A stretch of 64,000 nucleotides of DNA, taken from contig NC_062219.1 of NCBI RefSeq assembly GCF_902686445.1, positions 146,426,057 through 146,490,056 of the forward strand, written 5' to 3'. The first letter of the stretch is position 1. Each line of letters begins with the position of its first letter. The DNA comes from Sciurus carolinensis (Eukaryota > Chordata > Mammalia > Rodentia > Sciuridae). The position numbers and the translations under genes are program-made. The notes beneath the pieces were generated by a model, which did no database searches, had not been told where the DNA came from, and saw only the letters and a list, made by a program, of their open reading frames with translations. Of the stretch, positions 31,944 through 43,832 are shown piece by piece.

Positions 31944-33769
31944 GCTAGGTGGCCACCCACAGTTGGAAATCTAAATCACTTCAAGGCTGGAAATTCTCCT
32001 CCTATTTGTGACCTACTTTTTCTTAACAATGCTCATCTTATCCTTTCTATGTTAGTTTATGCTTCTTGGTAGAGAAAACAGAAGGCGACCAGATGCACCC
32101 TCCTTCTTTTCCTCTGTTGTTCGTTAGCAGTGGGCCCTAGGTACCAAGGGTGGACTTCCAACTCTGGTGTCCCACACAGCTGGGCCCTTTCAAAATGTCT
32201 CCTTAAGCGTTGATCAGGTCCCCTGTTTTCTCTGAAGGGAATTTAATGTTGATTGTTATTGTCAACCAGAGAATCTAAGATGGGTGGCCTCATTGTCTCA
32301 TGGATCACAGCTTCTCTCTTCTCTTGCTTCAGCATTAGAAACAAGTCTGATGTGGGAATTCCCCAATCTTCCTCAACACTGGGGTACCTCACTACCAAGG
32401 CAGCTCACAGGATAGCTCTCCCCACGCTCCAGCACACCCTTCTGTGACAGCTTTTCCTCTGGAGGCTGTGCTTTACACAATTTACCACAAAGTGGCCAAA
32501 CCTTTGTGTGCCTGTGTGCGTTTGTGTATGTATGCACGTGTGTGTGCGCTTCTACAGAATATTTGCCTTGATGAGGTGGGACCAACCTGGCAATTTGATT
32601 CTGCAGCCATGGTGCTCCTGGGTGTGACTCATCTGCAGGAGTCTGTGTTGCAGAGAGTGTGGGGTGGGCACAGAATTGGCCAGGGGCGCTAAACACCTAG
32701 GTAGACTGGAGTAGCCCCAGGCTGGACTGAGACCCCAGGAGACAGGTCCTTGAGAGCCCAAGTGCAGGTCCTGACATAGGCAGGGGACCACAGGGAATGT
32801 TCCATGTCAGGTCAGCTTCTTTCTTAGGGTCTCCTTGCCTCCCTGCACCCTGTCCAGACCTTCTTTGAAGAGATTTAAGATGCTCCCTTCCCTTGGCCTA
32901 TCTCAGAAAAAGCACCCTAAAATCCTTATTCACCTTAAGGGGGTTGCCCTTCCTCACACCTTTAAATTTCAAGGGAAGGGGAGGGGAGGTCCTCTGAGGG
33001 TAGCACACAAGGTGGTGGTGGGGGTTCTGGGCGTGCAAGCAGATCTTCACAGATGTCCCCCAAGTGACACTGATGTTACCCGTCCAATCCTCTTGCAGCT
33101 GTCATTACTGACCAGAAACTGAATCTCTAAGGTGTCATGGGCTTGACACTTTAGCAGGGAATCTCGAGCCAGGACAGATGTGTCGGGCTCCTTATCCCTG
33201 CTGTCCTGCTGCTCACACTCACCCTCCTCTTAAAAGCCTCAGCCACCCAGGACCCAGGGCCAGTTGCCCTGGTCACTGTGGTCTAGTCCTGGAGACTGTG
33301 GGCTGTGACTGCAGTCCCACCCTTGCTCCCATTTTACACACACCCCGGGCTCTGCGGGAGCCCCTGCAGAACCAGGCTTGCTCAACCAGTGGAGCAGGCA
33401 AGATTCACCATGAGTCTGTACTACAGCTAGCTGGAAATCGATGAGGATTAGTTTTCTTAGAAAAATCCTTGGAGGATAAAGGAAAGGGAAAGAAAGGGTG
33501 AGAGTACAAAAAAGGAAGAGGAGAGTTGTATGCACGGGAATATACACAATGTGGATCCTTCATGTTGAATCCTTCAAGTCAATGGCCAGGAGATTCATTC
33601 CCCCTGACCCACAAAGTGAGAAAACTGTGGCCCTTCTTCGAGATCCAGGAAATGGGTCTGAATATTTTTCAAACTAATCCACTAAGATTTCTGAGAATCA
33701 GAAAAGTTTCCAGTATGAAGCTAATGTTAATATACATATCAATTCCTTGGGGGCTCTTGTTAAAATGAA
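31944..33769. other. No recognised feature
   Basis: About 1.8 kb, GC-moderate, with a GT-rich stretch near 32505-32550 and purine-rich stretch near 33470-33530. No named repeat or exon. Confidence 0.5.
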
Positions 33770-34213
33770 GAAGTTGGTTATATAGGTCATCAAAACTACC
33801 CAACAAGAACAACTTAGAGGAAGAGAGTTGGGCTCATGGTTCCAGGGGTTTCAGTTCATGGTCAGCTGACTCCATTGCTCTGGAACTGAGATAAGGCAGA
33901 ACATCATGGTGGAAGGACATGTTGAAGGGAAGCTTTCAGCTCATGGCACCTGGTAAGCAGAGAGAGCATTAGGAGGTAGGGATAAGAAATATAATCCCTA
34001 GGGACATGGCTTCAGTGATCTGCTTCCTCCAGCCACATCCTACCTGCCTACAGTTACTACCTAGTATGTTAGTCTTTTCAAACTATTAATCCAGCAAATG
34101 GATTAGTTCACTGATTTGTTTATAGCTCTCCTAATTTAATCATTTCATGCTTTAACACTCCTGCATTGTTTAACACGAGTCTTTGGGGCACACCTCCTAT
34201 CCAAACCACAACA
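33770..34213 (-). mobile_element. MaLR (MT-like) LTR
   Basis: 'gggctcatggttccaggggtttcagttcatggtcagctgactccattgctctgg', 'cagaacatcatggtggaagg' and terminal 'gggcacacctcctatccaaaccacaaca' match the antisense MaLR LTR. 5' edge approximate. Confidence 0.85.
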
Positions 34214-34325
34214 CTGGTACAGCGGGTGGGGCTGGGTTGGTCCCAGCATTCCGCATTTGTAACAAGTTCTCAGGGAACCACGGCTGCTGGTCCGAGAACC
34301 ACACTGTGGGCAGCAGGGGGAAGCA
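34214..34325 (+). mobile_element. MER5A fragment
   Basis: 'cgcatttgtaacaagttctcagggaaccacggctgctggtccgagaaccacactgtggg' is the 3' half of MER5A. Confidence 0.72.
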
Positions 34326-34360
34326 TTAATTGCTGGCACTTCTGTTAGGACCATGGTTAC

Positions 34361-34541
34361 TGTTAAGGACTGAATGTTTGTGTCTCCCCCAAATTCTTAT
34401 ATTGAAACACTAACCCCCAGTGTGGCTATATTTGGACTTGGAGCCTCTAAGGAAGGAATTAATCTTAAATGAAGTCATAAGACTGAGACCCTGATCTAAA
34501 AGATCCATTTAGAAGACCTGAGAGACATCAGAGATAGTTAA

Positions 34542-34612
<71 letters not shown>

Positions 34613-34826
34613 CTCTCTCTGTCCCTTTCTCCCCACGGAAGCACACAAGAAAGGCCATGTAAGGACACAGTGAGAAGGCATCCATCTACAAGCCAGGAAG
34701 AGAGCGCTCACCAGCACCCCACTATGTTGGTGCCTTGATCTCAGATTGATGTCCTGGAGCACAGGAGAAATAGATTTCTACCGTTTAAGCCACCAAGCTT
34801 AAATGTCAGCTCTGGCTGACTAGGAT
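34361..34826 (+). mobile_element. MLT1-type LTR with internal (CT)n
   Basis: 'tgttaaggactgaatgtttgtgtctcccccaaattcttatattgaaacactaacccccagtgtgg', 'ggccatgtaaggacacagtgagaaggc', 'caagccaggaagagagcgctcaccagc' and 'gtttaagccaccaag' are diagnostic. A long CT expansion splits it. Confidence 0.9.
34542..34620. repeat. (CT)n microsatellite inside MLT1
   Basis: About 79 bp CT repeat with two small interruptions (tttc, catt), located where the parent LTR consensus has a natural ctctctct seed. Confidence 0.95.
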
Positions 34827-34869
34827 CGCCACTATGATGTCCACCCCAGGTGTTCTGGCCCCACAACCA

Positions 34870-35170
34870 TTGGGAGCTCTGAAGAACCAAAGAGACCAGT
34901 GCTCTACAAACTTGCAAGGGATGGATTCTCAGCCCGAGTGGCCACTCCCTGTTCTCTACCTCACTGGATGCTCCAAATCACCCTGCCGTTGAGTCAGTGG
35001 AGAGCAACTCTGGCTACCCATTGGAGGAAACTGGGAGCTTTAAAAAAATACCCTTCCTGGTTTGCACCCCCAGAGACTCTCATTGACTTGTTCTGGAGTG
35101 TGGCCTGGGCATTAGGATTATCTTAAAGCTGATTTTAAATCACCAAGTGTAGCCAAGACTGAGAACCAAT
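34870..35170 (+). mobile_element. hAT-Charlie MITE, diverged
   Basis: 'aaactgggagctttaaaaaaatacccttcctggtttgcacccccagagactctcattgac', 'gcattaggattatcttaaagctg' and 'tgtagccaagactgagaacca' follow the MER5/MER33-type plan. 5' limit unclear. Confidence 0.6.
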
Positions 35171-35999
35171 TCTCCACATGAACCCTGCGGGGGAGAGTAC
35201 AGCTAACCCTATGCAGGTGTATATAACAGCAGGAGAAGGTCGGCCTTCTCTCCAGCGTTGAGAAAGAGACAGAAAGAGGTCGGACTCATGCTGCAAACAT
35301 GCCCGCTCCTATGCACGTGGATGTTCAGGCATCTTCCAAACCAGGCCGAGGAGTGACTTCTATCAGTTAGGTGAGAAGGAAGTTCATGCTGGGTGATTGC
35401 AAACCACAAAATGGAAAGAAGGCTCTGGATCAACTCCCCTGCTCCCTGTCTCTTCAGGCCCAGCTCCGCGTATCCTCTGAAAGAGCTGAGTTGCACTTAA
35501 TATTTCAGTAGACTGTGCTTCTCAAGTTGCTCAGGGATCCCTGAGTTCCCTCTCCTACCCTGAGTCACCGGTCAGAAGACCTTTAAAGAGGAGTTTTGAG
35601 CTGAGACACTGAGGCATAACAAGAGCAGAAGACATTTTCTCTTCTTCCTTTATTTTTTAAAAATCTCGACTTCTATTTCCATGTCCCTTGATGGCTTATA
35701 TTAAATCATATTGCTCTGACCTTGTCACATCGCCTTCATTCATTTCTGGACTTATGCTACATTTTTGTACACAACCTGGGGAACAAGAATTCCAACACTC
35801 ATCGGTGAGGAACCTCCATTCATTTCTGGACTGACGTCCCTCACCCCAGTCCCCAATCTCAGGTGCACAAGACCTGGGCTAAATGTGAGTGCATCAGGCT
35901 TCAGACCCGTCTCTGGGCAGGATTAAAGAGCCAATAGATACAAATGTGTCTGCTGTAGAGGTGCTTTGCTTGTATAGTGGGAACAGGAATTTGCCCATC
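35171..35999. other. No recognised feature
   Basis: Holds a short direct repeat, cattcatttctggact, at about 35735-35751 and 35817-35833. Otherwise nothing identified. Confidence 0.5.
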
Positions 36000-36205
36000 T
36001 AGCACCTGGGATACTGCAAACATTTAACATATTGTACCCCATTTAGTTCTTAGAACAACCCTGTGAGAGTAGATAGATATTATTATCATTTTATTTTATA
36101 GGTAAATAAACTAGGCTGTGAGACGTTAAGTAGTTTCTTTGCCCAAGGTCTGGGCAGTGTTAGTACTGGGATTTGTGATCCAGTCATGGTGCTCCATCGC
36201 TCCTG
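36000..36205 (-). repeat. MIR SINE
   Basis: 'ttagaacaaccctgtgagagtagatagatattattatcattttattttataggtaaataaactaggctgtgagac' and 'tttgcccaaggtctgggcag' match the reversed MIR. Confidence 0.85.
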
Positions 36206-37311
36206 GTGATGTGTGCTCCTCTGTTTTCTGGAATTAGGCTCCGGGTCCAGTTAATCAGGAGGTTTCAGAACAGGAACAATGCACCGCTTGTCAGCTGCTG
36301 GATATCTCTTCATGGACTTTGTTTTTGTTTTGTTTTGCTTTGTCTTTCAAGCCAGTCACTGTCCTCCTCACAATTGGAAGGCAACTCACCATTTCTGGAA
36401 GATTTTACTGATAGATGGGTTCCTAGAATTTTCCCAGTTACTGCCAGGTCTTAGGATAGAATTTTTTTCTGTCTTTCTTTTATCCCTTCAAAGACATTTT
36501 TAGAAAGCAGTTGAGCAGGTCTAAAATTACATAAGAATGCAGAGGACTTAAGTAATAATAAAAAATTGAATTTTTCTTTCTTTTCCAGCGACAAATTATA
36601 AATGTGGTCCTTTCTCATTTTCCTGAGACTTAACATCACCCCCTCATCAGCCCTGAGCCCCAGCTTCACAATGACTCTTATTAGCACATGGCTGACTGGA
36701 GTCTCAGTAGCTCATCATTTCTATTTAAGAACACAATCACATGCAGCAGTCTTGAAGTTGCACTGCCTGGATTGGGACAGGATCCTTTGCCAATATGGAG
36801 CCTTCTCCAGCCCAGCATCGTTGGGAGACACTGGGTTTGGTTTGCCCAGCAGCTGAGCAGGTTTTGCATCAGCCTCTGAGCAGTTTCTTGCAGACCACTG
36901 TCCTTGCTGTTTTTGTGACAAAACCAGTGAGGTTAGGCTCAGAGTCTAACAATAGTATTTCTGGATCAAAGTCAAACCGTGGCCTCATTAGCAATCTAAT
37001 CCATTCCACCAATGGGGTTTGCCCAAGAGTTGGTGAATTTGGTCACTTCTCTTTGAGAGATCCCCCTAAGACCCCAGAAGTCTCAAAATACCTTTTCTTT
37101 TGTCTGACCTTGCCTCTTTGTTCCCAGTGACAATTACCCCAATACCTGTTTATACAAAACATCTTAAAATTTCAGCCACATGATTTCCATTTTCACCAAA
37201 GTTTAAGTATTGAGACATGATGTTGAGAAACTGAGTTAGTGGTTTCTTCTATGAGTACGTGGCGGTTAATTCGAGTGGGTATCATGGCCTTAGACAGGTA
37301 ACAGGCTGAAG
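36206..37311. other. No recognised feature
   Basis: About 1.1 kb with short overlapping open frames and no named repeat or exon. Confidence 0.5.
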
Positions 37312-37735
37312 TGAAAGATGTGTTGAAGTCCTAACACCTGGTGCCTTTGACTGTGACCTTGTGTGGAAACAGGGTCTTTGCAGAGGTAACTAAGTTAAGA
37401 TGAGGTCATAGCAGAGTAGATTGGGTCCTAATCAATGCAATGTTGTCCTCCTGGGAAGAAGAGAAGAGACATAGAGACAGAGACTAAACCATGTGATGAT
37501 GGAGAAAGAGACTGGAGCGTTATGTCCAGATGCGAAGGAATGCCAAGGACTACTGGAAACGCCAGAAACTAAGAGACAGGCCCAGGAGAGACACTCCCTT
37601 AGAGTCTCTTCAGAGAGGATGGCCCTGCCAGTTCCTCAGTCTCAGTCTTCTAGCCTCCAGGACTGGGAGCTGCTGTTGTTTTCAGCCACCTGGTTTGGGG
37701 AAATTGGTTATGGCAGCTCTAGGAAACTCAATCAG
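37312..37735 (+). mobile_element. MLT1-type LTR
   Basis: 'gttgaagtcctaacacctggtgc', 'ggaaacagggtctttgcagaggtaactaagttaagatgaggtcatagcagag', 'gaatgccaaggactactggaaacgccag' and 'tctagcctccaggactgggagctgctgttgttttcagccacctgg' follow MLT1 in full order. Confidence 0.9.
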
Positions 37736-38815
37736 GTGGGAAGGCAAGGCTGACCCTGGTGTAGAGGATATGGGCTTTTTTTTTTTTTTTTTTTGTCTAT
37801 TTCACAGTTATGCCCAGAGCCAGTTTTTTAACAAGACACAGAATATCCCAGCTCTTCCTGCTGTAAAATCTAGGAGCCTATTTGTGCATGGCTTGTTCTT
37901 ACTTCTCTGATCTTGCGCCCTTCTTTACCTTCTTAGGGTTAACTGGCCTCCATTCTCATTCTTCTACCTTAAACTTTGCCCATCTCGGTGTTTAGGGCCT
38001 GTGGGGAAAATGATTCAGAGAACCTACTTATTTACCTTTCATCTGGTAATTCTGCTAGGTGCTCAATAATTGGTGATCAATAAAATTTTATTTTGCACCC
38101 AGAAGTGGCTGTTAAGTGAATGCTGGGTCCATTTTCCAGAATTCCCCCCAGGACTGAAGCACTGGTCCTTTCCACCTGCTGGGAATGTGGGGGTCAGAGG
38201 CTGTAGCTCCCCAGGGATTGCCTGACCTGAAGACAAGCAGCCTCAGCCAAAAGCATCCCCTTCCCCAGGCACCGCCACCATGTAATGTAGGTATACAAAG
38301 GTCCCCTGGCCAGAGCTGCCCCTGGGATTGCTGAGGCCTCTGGTGCAGCCACATGGACAGCAGCTTGACTGCCCCTTCTATCCACTCCACTTCCCTTCCT
38401 CTCATACTGGTCTTGAGCACACACTCCCCAGTAAAACTCTGCACCCGATCTCAGTCTCTGAAAATCTATTTCCCAGAGATCCTGCTCTAAGACATCCTCC
38501 AACTTGATAATATGTAGGAGAGAAGCACATTAATGACACTTATAAACAAAGACAGAATCTGAGATGCATAGAGCTACTGGAAGTAAAATGAAGTGCCACC
38601 CTGGGTCTGCCCTGTCTTGGTGCCCAGGCTCAGGGCTGAACCTTAAAGGGGGTTCACGAGGTCAGAGCACTACACGGCTGTTCAGGAGGCTTTTCTTGAA
38701 TAAGATTATGGATGAGTGTTCATGGAATTGACTTGGTCTTGGGAAGGGGTAAATGGGCCTTTCAGAAGGTTTTCTCTCCCCCTCTGCAAGAGGGAGGGGG
38801 GTCTTTAGAGTGCTT
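37736..38815. other. T19 run, otherwise nothing recognised
   Basis: T homopolymer at 37776-37794. The rest is mixed sequence without a named repeat or exon. Confidence 0.5.
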
Positions 38816-39249
38816 ATTAGTTTTCTAAGGTTGCCATAATAAAGCGCCACAAACCAGATGGCTTGGAACAATAGATATTTATTATCTCACGGTTCAGAGG
38901 CCAGAGTCTGAAACCAAGGTGTCAGCGGGCCAGGCTGCCTCTGAGGCTCCAAACAAGGACCCAGTTTCTTTCATCCAGCTGCTGCTGGTGCTTAGCACTC
39001 CTTAGCATTTCTTGACTGACAGGCACGGGGCCCTGAGCTCTGCCCTCAAGTTCACATGGCGTTTGTCCCGTGTGCAGATTTCCCCTTTCTGTCAGGACAC
39101 CAGTCACGCTGTATTAGAGGTCCATCCTAGTCATTTTAACTAGTTGTATCTTAAACAATCATAGTTCCAGTGCATTCCTGTTCTGAGGTACTGGGAGTTA
39201 GAACTTCCACAAAGGAATTTTAGTGGGGACATAAAGCAACCCGTAGCAG
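38816..39249 (-). mobile_element. MLT1-type LTR
   Basis: 'ttagttttctaaggttgccataataaagcgccacaaaccagatggcttggaacaatagatatttattatctcacggttc', 'gtcaggacaccagtcacgctg' and 'gaggtactgggagttagaacttcc' match antisense MLT1. Confidence 0.9.
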
Positions 39250-39794
39250 ACTCCTTCTCACCATTTTCTATGAGTTCCCACTCTTTGGTTGTAGAATCCC
39301 ACATTTTCTGCTCTGGCCTGGCAGAGGGAGCAGGACCTGGCAGAGGAAATGTGACCTGCAGCAGTAGGTCTGAGTCTGAGGCGGACAGTTCCGGTCACCA
39401 GAAAGATCTGACTAGTGAGAAGCCCTAACTCACCTGCGAGACCCGGTGGTTTCTGCGCTTGGTTGGTGGCCACAGACACAGGAACCGTTCCTCAGTTGAT
39501 GTGGAGACTCCTCCTTCAAGGCTGGGGCGCTCAGCTCCTCACTCCTTCAAGTGTGAGCTGTGCCTCCTGATTTACTTCCAAAGGGTACCGTGTGGAGAGG
39601 GGAAAATCCATGTTACAGTAGAGAGACCCAATCAACACTACCATGAGAAAAAAAAAAAAAAATCAAACACAACCCACCTGAGGACCCTTTACAAGGTGCC
39701 TGTGACAGTACTCCTCAGGACCACCAAGGCCATCAAAAAGAGGGAGTGTCTGGGGAAGTGTCACACCCAGGACGAGCCCAGAGAGAAAGAGGGC
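39250..39794. other. No recognised feature
   Basis: Mixed sequence with an A15 run near 39647-39661. A 112-codon frame (39459-39797) crosses that run and has no family resemblance. Confidence 0.45.
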
Positions 39795-40050
39795 TAATGT
39801 GACCATCTGAATGAAACCTGGAGCAGAAAATGGATATGACACAGAAACTATGAAAAATTTAAATTCTGTCACCAACTTTAGTTAATACGAATCTATCAGT
39901 ATTGCCTCAATAATTATAAAACGTGTACTGCGCCAACAGAAGATGTTGAGAACAGGTGAAACTTGGAAGGGATCTATGTAGACTCTCTCTGCAATTTTTC
40001 TGTCAACCTCAAAATCTTCTAATATAAAAAAGTTTTAAAAATCAATTTAG
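39795..40050 (+). mobile_element. L1M LINE 3' UTR
   Basis: 'tagttaatacgaatctatcagtattgcc', 'acagaagatgttgagaacaggtgaaacttggaaggg' and 'ctctgcaatttttctgtcaacctcaaaatcttctaatataaaaaag' follow the terminal part of old L1 elements, including the 3' A-rich end. Confidence 0.78.
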
Positions 40051-40141
40051 AGAGGAGAGCCCTTTGATGACTTTCTCTAAGCACTGAGAGTTCCATCTTG
40101 TGTTCAGAGACTACACCTTTGCTCTCCCTGGATTTCCTTGG

Positions 40142-40144
<3 letters not shown>

Positions 40145-40177
<33 letters not shown>

Positions 40178-40340
40178 TGCAGTGTGCATGTGTGCATGTA
40201 GCACTGGGATTGGACCCAAGGGTGCTCTCCACTGAACTACATCCCTAGACCTTTTAATATTTTAACATGAGGCAGTGTCTCGCTAGGTTGCTGAGGCTGG
40301 CCTTGAACTTGGAATCCTCTGGTGTACCACTTCACCTGGC
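40145..40340 (-). repeat. B1-dID SINE with (GT)n tail and TSD
   Basis: Minus-strand composite SINE: ID part 'agcactgggattggacccaagggtgctctccactgaactacatcccta', B1 part 'gaggcagtgtctcgctaggttgctgaggctggccttgaac'. A perfect 10-bp TSD tccttggcct is at 40135-40144 and 40341-40350. The A-tail (reverse complement at 40145-40174) has become a GT dinucleotide repeat. Confidence 0.93.
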
Positions 40341-40469
40341 TCCTTGGCCTCTTTTTCTTGTAGCCTTAACCACACACTGAAGTAGCTCTGTCTCAAGGTA
40401 CCCATGTCTTTTTCTTTAGGCTACATCTCTACGTCATCGTTGCCCATGAGTTTGAGATTCCCCCGCAAC

Positions 40470-40600
40470 ACATTTTCATACATCCGATGCTTCTCAAGTT
40501 TTCCTCCATCAGGATGCCCTACAGAGTAGCCCTCTGCCTGGGTGGGTGGAATCACCTGGGAGGGTTTTATAAATCCTATTGTCCAGGCCCTGACCAGTCC
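40470..40600 (+). mobile_element. MER5A-like fragment
   Basis: 'gatgcttctcaagttttcctccatcaggatg' and 'ggaatcacctgggagggttttataaatcc' resemble MER5A, diverged. Confidence 0.45.
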
Positions 40601-41619
40601 AGCAGGTGACCCAGTGTGCAGCCCAGGGGAGGCATCTATGCTGTGTGTCCTCCCCCAAACATAGCCTCTTTGCTGCAGGTAATCCCACCTGGCCCACGGC
40701 CTTCAATTCAGTTTTACACTCCCACTTTAGAAAGCATGGTGATTCTGCATTTCAGCAACTTTAATAAAGAACTCCCTGCTTCTTTAGCAAATAAATTCAT
40801 CTCACAGCTATTCAAGAACAGAAGGCGGAGAAGAATGGCCTCTGAAAAAGGTTGTTTATTCCCAGGGATGATGTCAACCATGTGGATCAGCAGGGGCCCT
40901 GGCCAGTCAGACCCCTGCTGGGGGGTAAACATTGGGTCAGGGCCTGTTGGCTGAGGATCAGTCCTGTTTATTCTTTCTCTATCTCTAACTAGAGAATTAA
41001 AAGGAGGAGATATGGAGAGGGAAGAAAGAAAACTCCTCATTCTTATCGTGCTTGATCTACTGAGTGTAACGAGGGTCCTGAGTCCTGCAGGAGGCAAAAC
41101 CAGAGGTGCAGCTGCTCTTCCACCCTCCCACAGACAGGGGGTCAGCAAGATGCAACTGCAGAACTTTGAAAAGTCAATGGGATGGAGGCTGCTCCACCTC
41201 AGAGTGGTTTTCTTGAGGTGCGCCCCCCAGGATGATAATGCACACGCCTCTGATGCTTTGGGGTGGTTGTTGTCTCTGGAAAGCGTATCAGCAGCTCACC
41301 TTCACCCGGTAGCAGAATCAAGGCCAAACCCAGAGAGACCGCACTGTTCCTCCTCCAGCACGACACAGGTTCAGAGCACAGGTCTTTTATTTTTTTAACC
41401 TGGACCCTGGGAGCCAAAAGACAGGGTTGCGCAGGCTTATCCTCCGTCATTCCTGGTCAATTGCTTTGACCTATTGACTTTGCATCTGACCAGGAACTCC
41501 ATTACTCCACGGGCAGCGAGGCCATTGCCCTGGTAAGCAAATGTTGGTTTAACCTGTAGGTCTCCTGACGCAATTACCAAGTCCACTCCATCAGAGGCTA
41601 GGCGGTTAAAAACTGGAGA
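40601..41619. other. No recognised feature
   Basis: GC-moderate. A 144-codon minus frame (40714-41148) and a 128-codon plus frame (41012-41398) overlap and neither resembles a known family. Confidence 0.45.
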
Positions 41620-42749
41620 ACTTTTTGTTTACTCCTCGTCCTTCAAAGAGTATTTGTAGAAAATTGCAATATTACCACTCCACAGGAATCAATCAGTATA
41701 AATTGCCACTTTCACAAGCTGGGAGTGAGGCAAAGATGTTCTTTGTTTTACAAGGTGCTAATACGCTGTTCCTTTTTTCTTTTTCAATTTCCTATTACGT
41801 ACTTAAGAAGATCTTATATTGTCCATTAATTTTGCTCCAAACTATTATTTACATTAAATAATATAAGGGCAAAAATTAATTGGGTCTACACAGTGAGTTT
41901 CCCTTTACGATTTCAAATGCTTTTTTAAAAATGAAATAGAGACATGCCCAGGCTTGTTCTGCTCATTTTCTTTCTCCTTATGGGTTTTAGAAAAGGTTTT
42001 GATAAAATACAAACATTAAATATCCATAAAGCTTTAAAGACTGAACAAAATAAGATAACACAATCGACAAAGACACTGGTTCAAAAATACAACTTACATT
42101 TAAAAAATGAAGGCGGTTTCCATTGCGATCCACAGGACTGACTGACACACTGCATTTGCTGATACCTCCACCACTTGAGTCAGAACTCAAGTCTGCTGAC
42201 TGAAGTTAATTCTGCTAAATGACATTATCCCAAAGTTTTCCTTTGGTAGCTTCTAATGTGGATTAATTTGAAGAAAGAACATTCACTGTAGATAGAATGA
42301 TAATGAAAGAGCATATTTTACTAAAACTTCTATACACTCTATTTTATAATAAATGTCTCAGCAAATTCCCAGATAGCTGCAATCTCTTCACTATCACTTG
42401 TTAATGAGTTTATGCAAAGCAGTAATACTTTGCGAAAGGATTCTTTATTCACTTCAAAAATTTTTGTGCCCTCTGTTTATCATGATGAACAATTTACTTT
42501 TTGAATTTTATTTAATTTTTTTCTTGCAGTGTTGGGGACATAATGAGCCTTTAAAATAACTAGTCTATTCAAGGCAAATGCAAGTGAAAAATAGTTTTGC
42601 TTATCCTGGGTTGCAATCACTATCTTGCCACGATATCAACTTGATGAGGTTTTGCTTTTCTGATTATTTCTTGAATTGGGGAATATAATATTTGCCCATA
42701 TTTTTAAAAAGGATCAAACAGAAACTTCCTAATCACTTCTTTTATTAAA
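41620..42749. other. AT-rich stretch without recognised repeat
   Basis: About 1.1 kb, clearly more AT-rich than its surroundings, with no SINE, LTR or simple repeat I recognise. Could be very old LINE or unique sequence. Confidence 0.5.
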
Positions 42750-43193
42750 GATTTAGAATGTTTTTATTGAAAAGTGATCTATACATAAAAATGCACAAAT
42801 TATAAGTGTGCTCATCAGTGAATTGTAGCAAAACCCATGTTCCAAAGAACAATGATGAAGGTCAAATTCAAAACTGTCACTAGTGCCCCAGAAGTTCCCT
42901 GTGTGCCCTTCCCAACGGCTACTCCTTTTCTTCTCCAGACATATCCACTGTTCTGATGTCCAACACTGTAATCAGCTGTTTCTGTTTTGTACTTTAGATA
43001 ACTGGGATCCCACTGTGTGGACTCTGTTGTGTCTGACTTCTGCTCTTGGCATGTTTGTCAAATGCATTTCTATCATTGTGTTTGAGAAATTATATCCATT
43101 ATCATGGCTTTAGCCTCGTTGTGGGACTAGACCATCAGTAAGCTATGTATTCTAGTATGCTGGCTATTTTGGTTATTTCCAACTTGGGGCTTA
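42750..43193 (-). mobile_element. L1M LINE 3' UTR, antisense
   Basis: 'tttttattgaaaagtgatctatacataaaaatgcac', 'ttttgtactttagataactgggatcccactgtgtgg' and 'gttatttccaacttggggctta' follow the antisense 3' end of old L1s (consensus 'tttattgagatataattcacatacc'). It ends at an ERVL LTR and appears to resume at 43531. Confidence 0.78.
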
Positions 43194-43530
43194 TGATGGT
43201 TAAATTTATATGCCAACTTGACTCAGTTATGGGCTGCCTAGATATTTGGCCAAATATTATTCCTGACATTTCTGTGAGTGTGTTTCTGGATGAGATTCAC
43301 AGTTGAATCCATAGGTGAGTAAAACATATTATTTGTCCTTCCTTATCTGGGTGGGCCTCATCCAATCAGTTGAAGACCTGACTAGAACAACACCGCTAAC
43401 CCTCCCCCAAGTAAGAGAGAATCCCTCCCACCTGGATGTCTTGGAACTGAGCAATGGCTGTTCTCTGACTTGTGAACACTTCCCTAGCTCCACACTGATG
43501 CTGGTCTTGCCCTTGTCAGTCTTCCAAATT
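43194..43530 (+). mobile_element. ERVL-type LTR inside L1M
   Basis: 'tgatggttaaatttatatgccaacttgactcagttatgggctgcctagatatttggccaaatattattcctgac', 'gggtgggcctcatccaatcagttgaagacctgactagaac' and 'caccgctaaccctcccccaag' are diagnostic of a common ERVL LTR class. The 3' third is missing. Confidence 0.85.
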
Positions 43531-43825
43531 TAGCTGTTCTGTTAGGTGTGCAGAGGCCTTGCATTTGGGTTTTAGTCTGATTTCGCTGGTGACCAGTGAG
43601 ATCAAGTACCTCTTCATATGTTTATTGGACATTTGGCCACCCACTTCTGTGAAGTGTCTCTTCAAATCTCTTCTCCATTTTACTCTTTGTTTCTCTTTCT
43701 TGATATATATATATAAGTTTTCTGAACCATCTGTCACCTTCCTTTCCTCTGAATTCTTTATTCGTTAAAGGCAGTATTTTTGATTCCCCATTATGAAATG
43801 TGAAAATGTTCACTTACGGCGATGT
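43531..43825 (-). mobile_element. L1M LINE, antisense (resumes)
   Basis: 'ttgcatttgggttttagtctgatttcgctggtgaccagtgagatcaag', 'catatgtttattggacatttggccacccacttctgtgaagtgtctcttcaaatc' matches antisense L1 near the ORF2 end. About 250 bases of L1 consensus are missing between the two pieces. Confidence 0.8.
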
Positions 43826-43832
43826 CATTTGG

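Noticed and set aside
34303..34322. CTCF-like motif ggcagcaggggga
   Set aside because: Close to the core but lacks the conserved GGCGC end, and it borders a MER5A remnant.
37776..37794. T19 run as the tail of a minus-strand processed pseudogene
   Set aside because: No mRNA-like sequence or target-site duplication could be found around it.
40714..41148. 144-codon minus-strand open frame
   Set aside because: No recognisable domain; overlaps an open frame on the other strand; no splice context.
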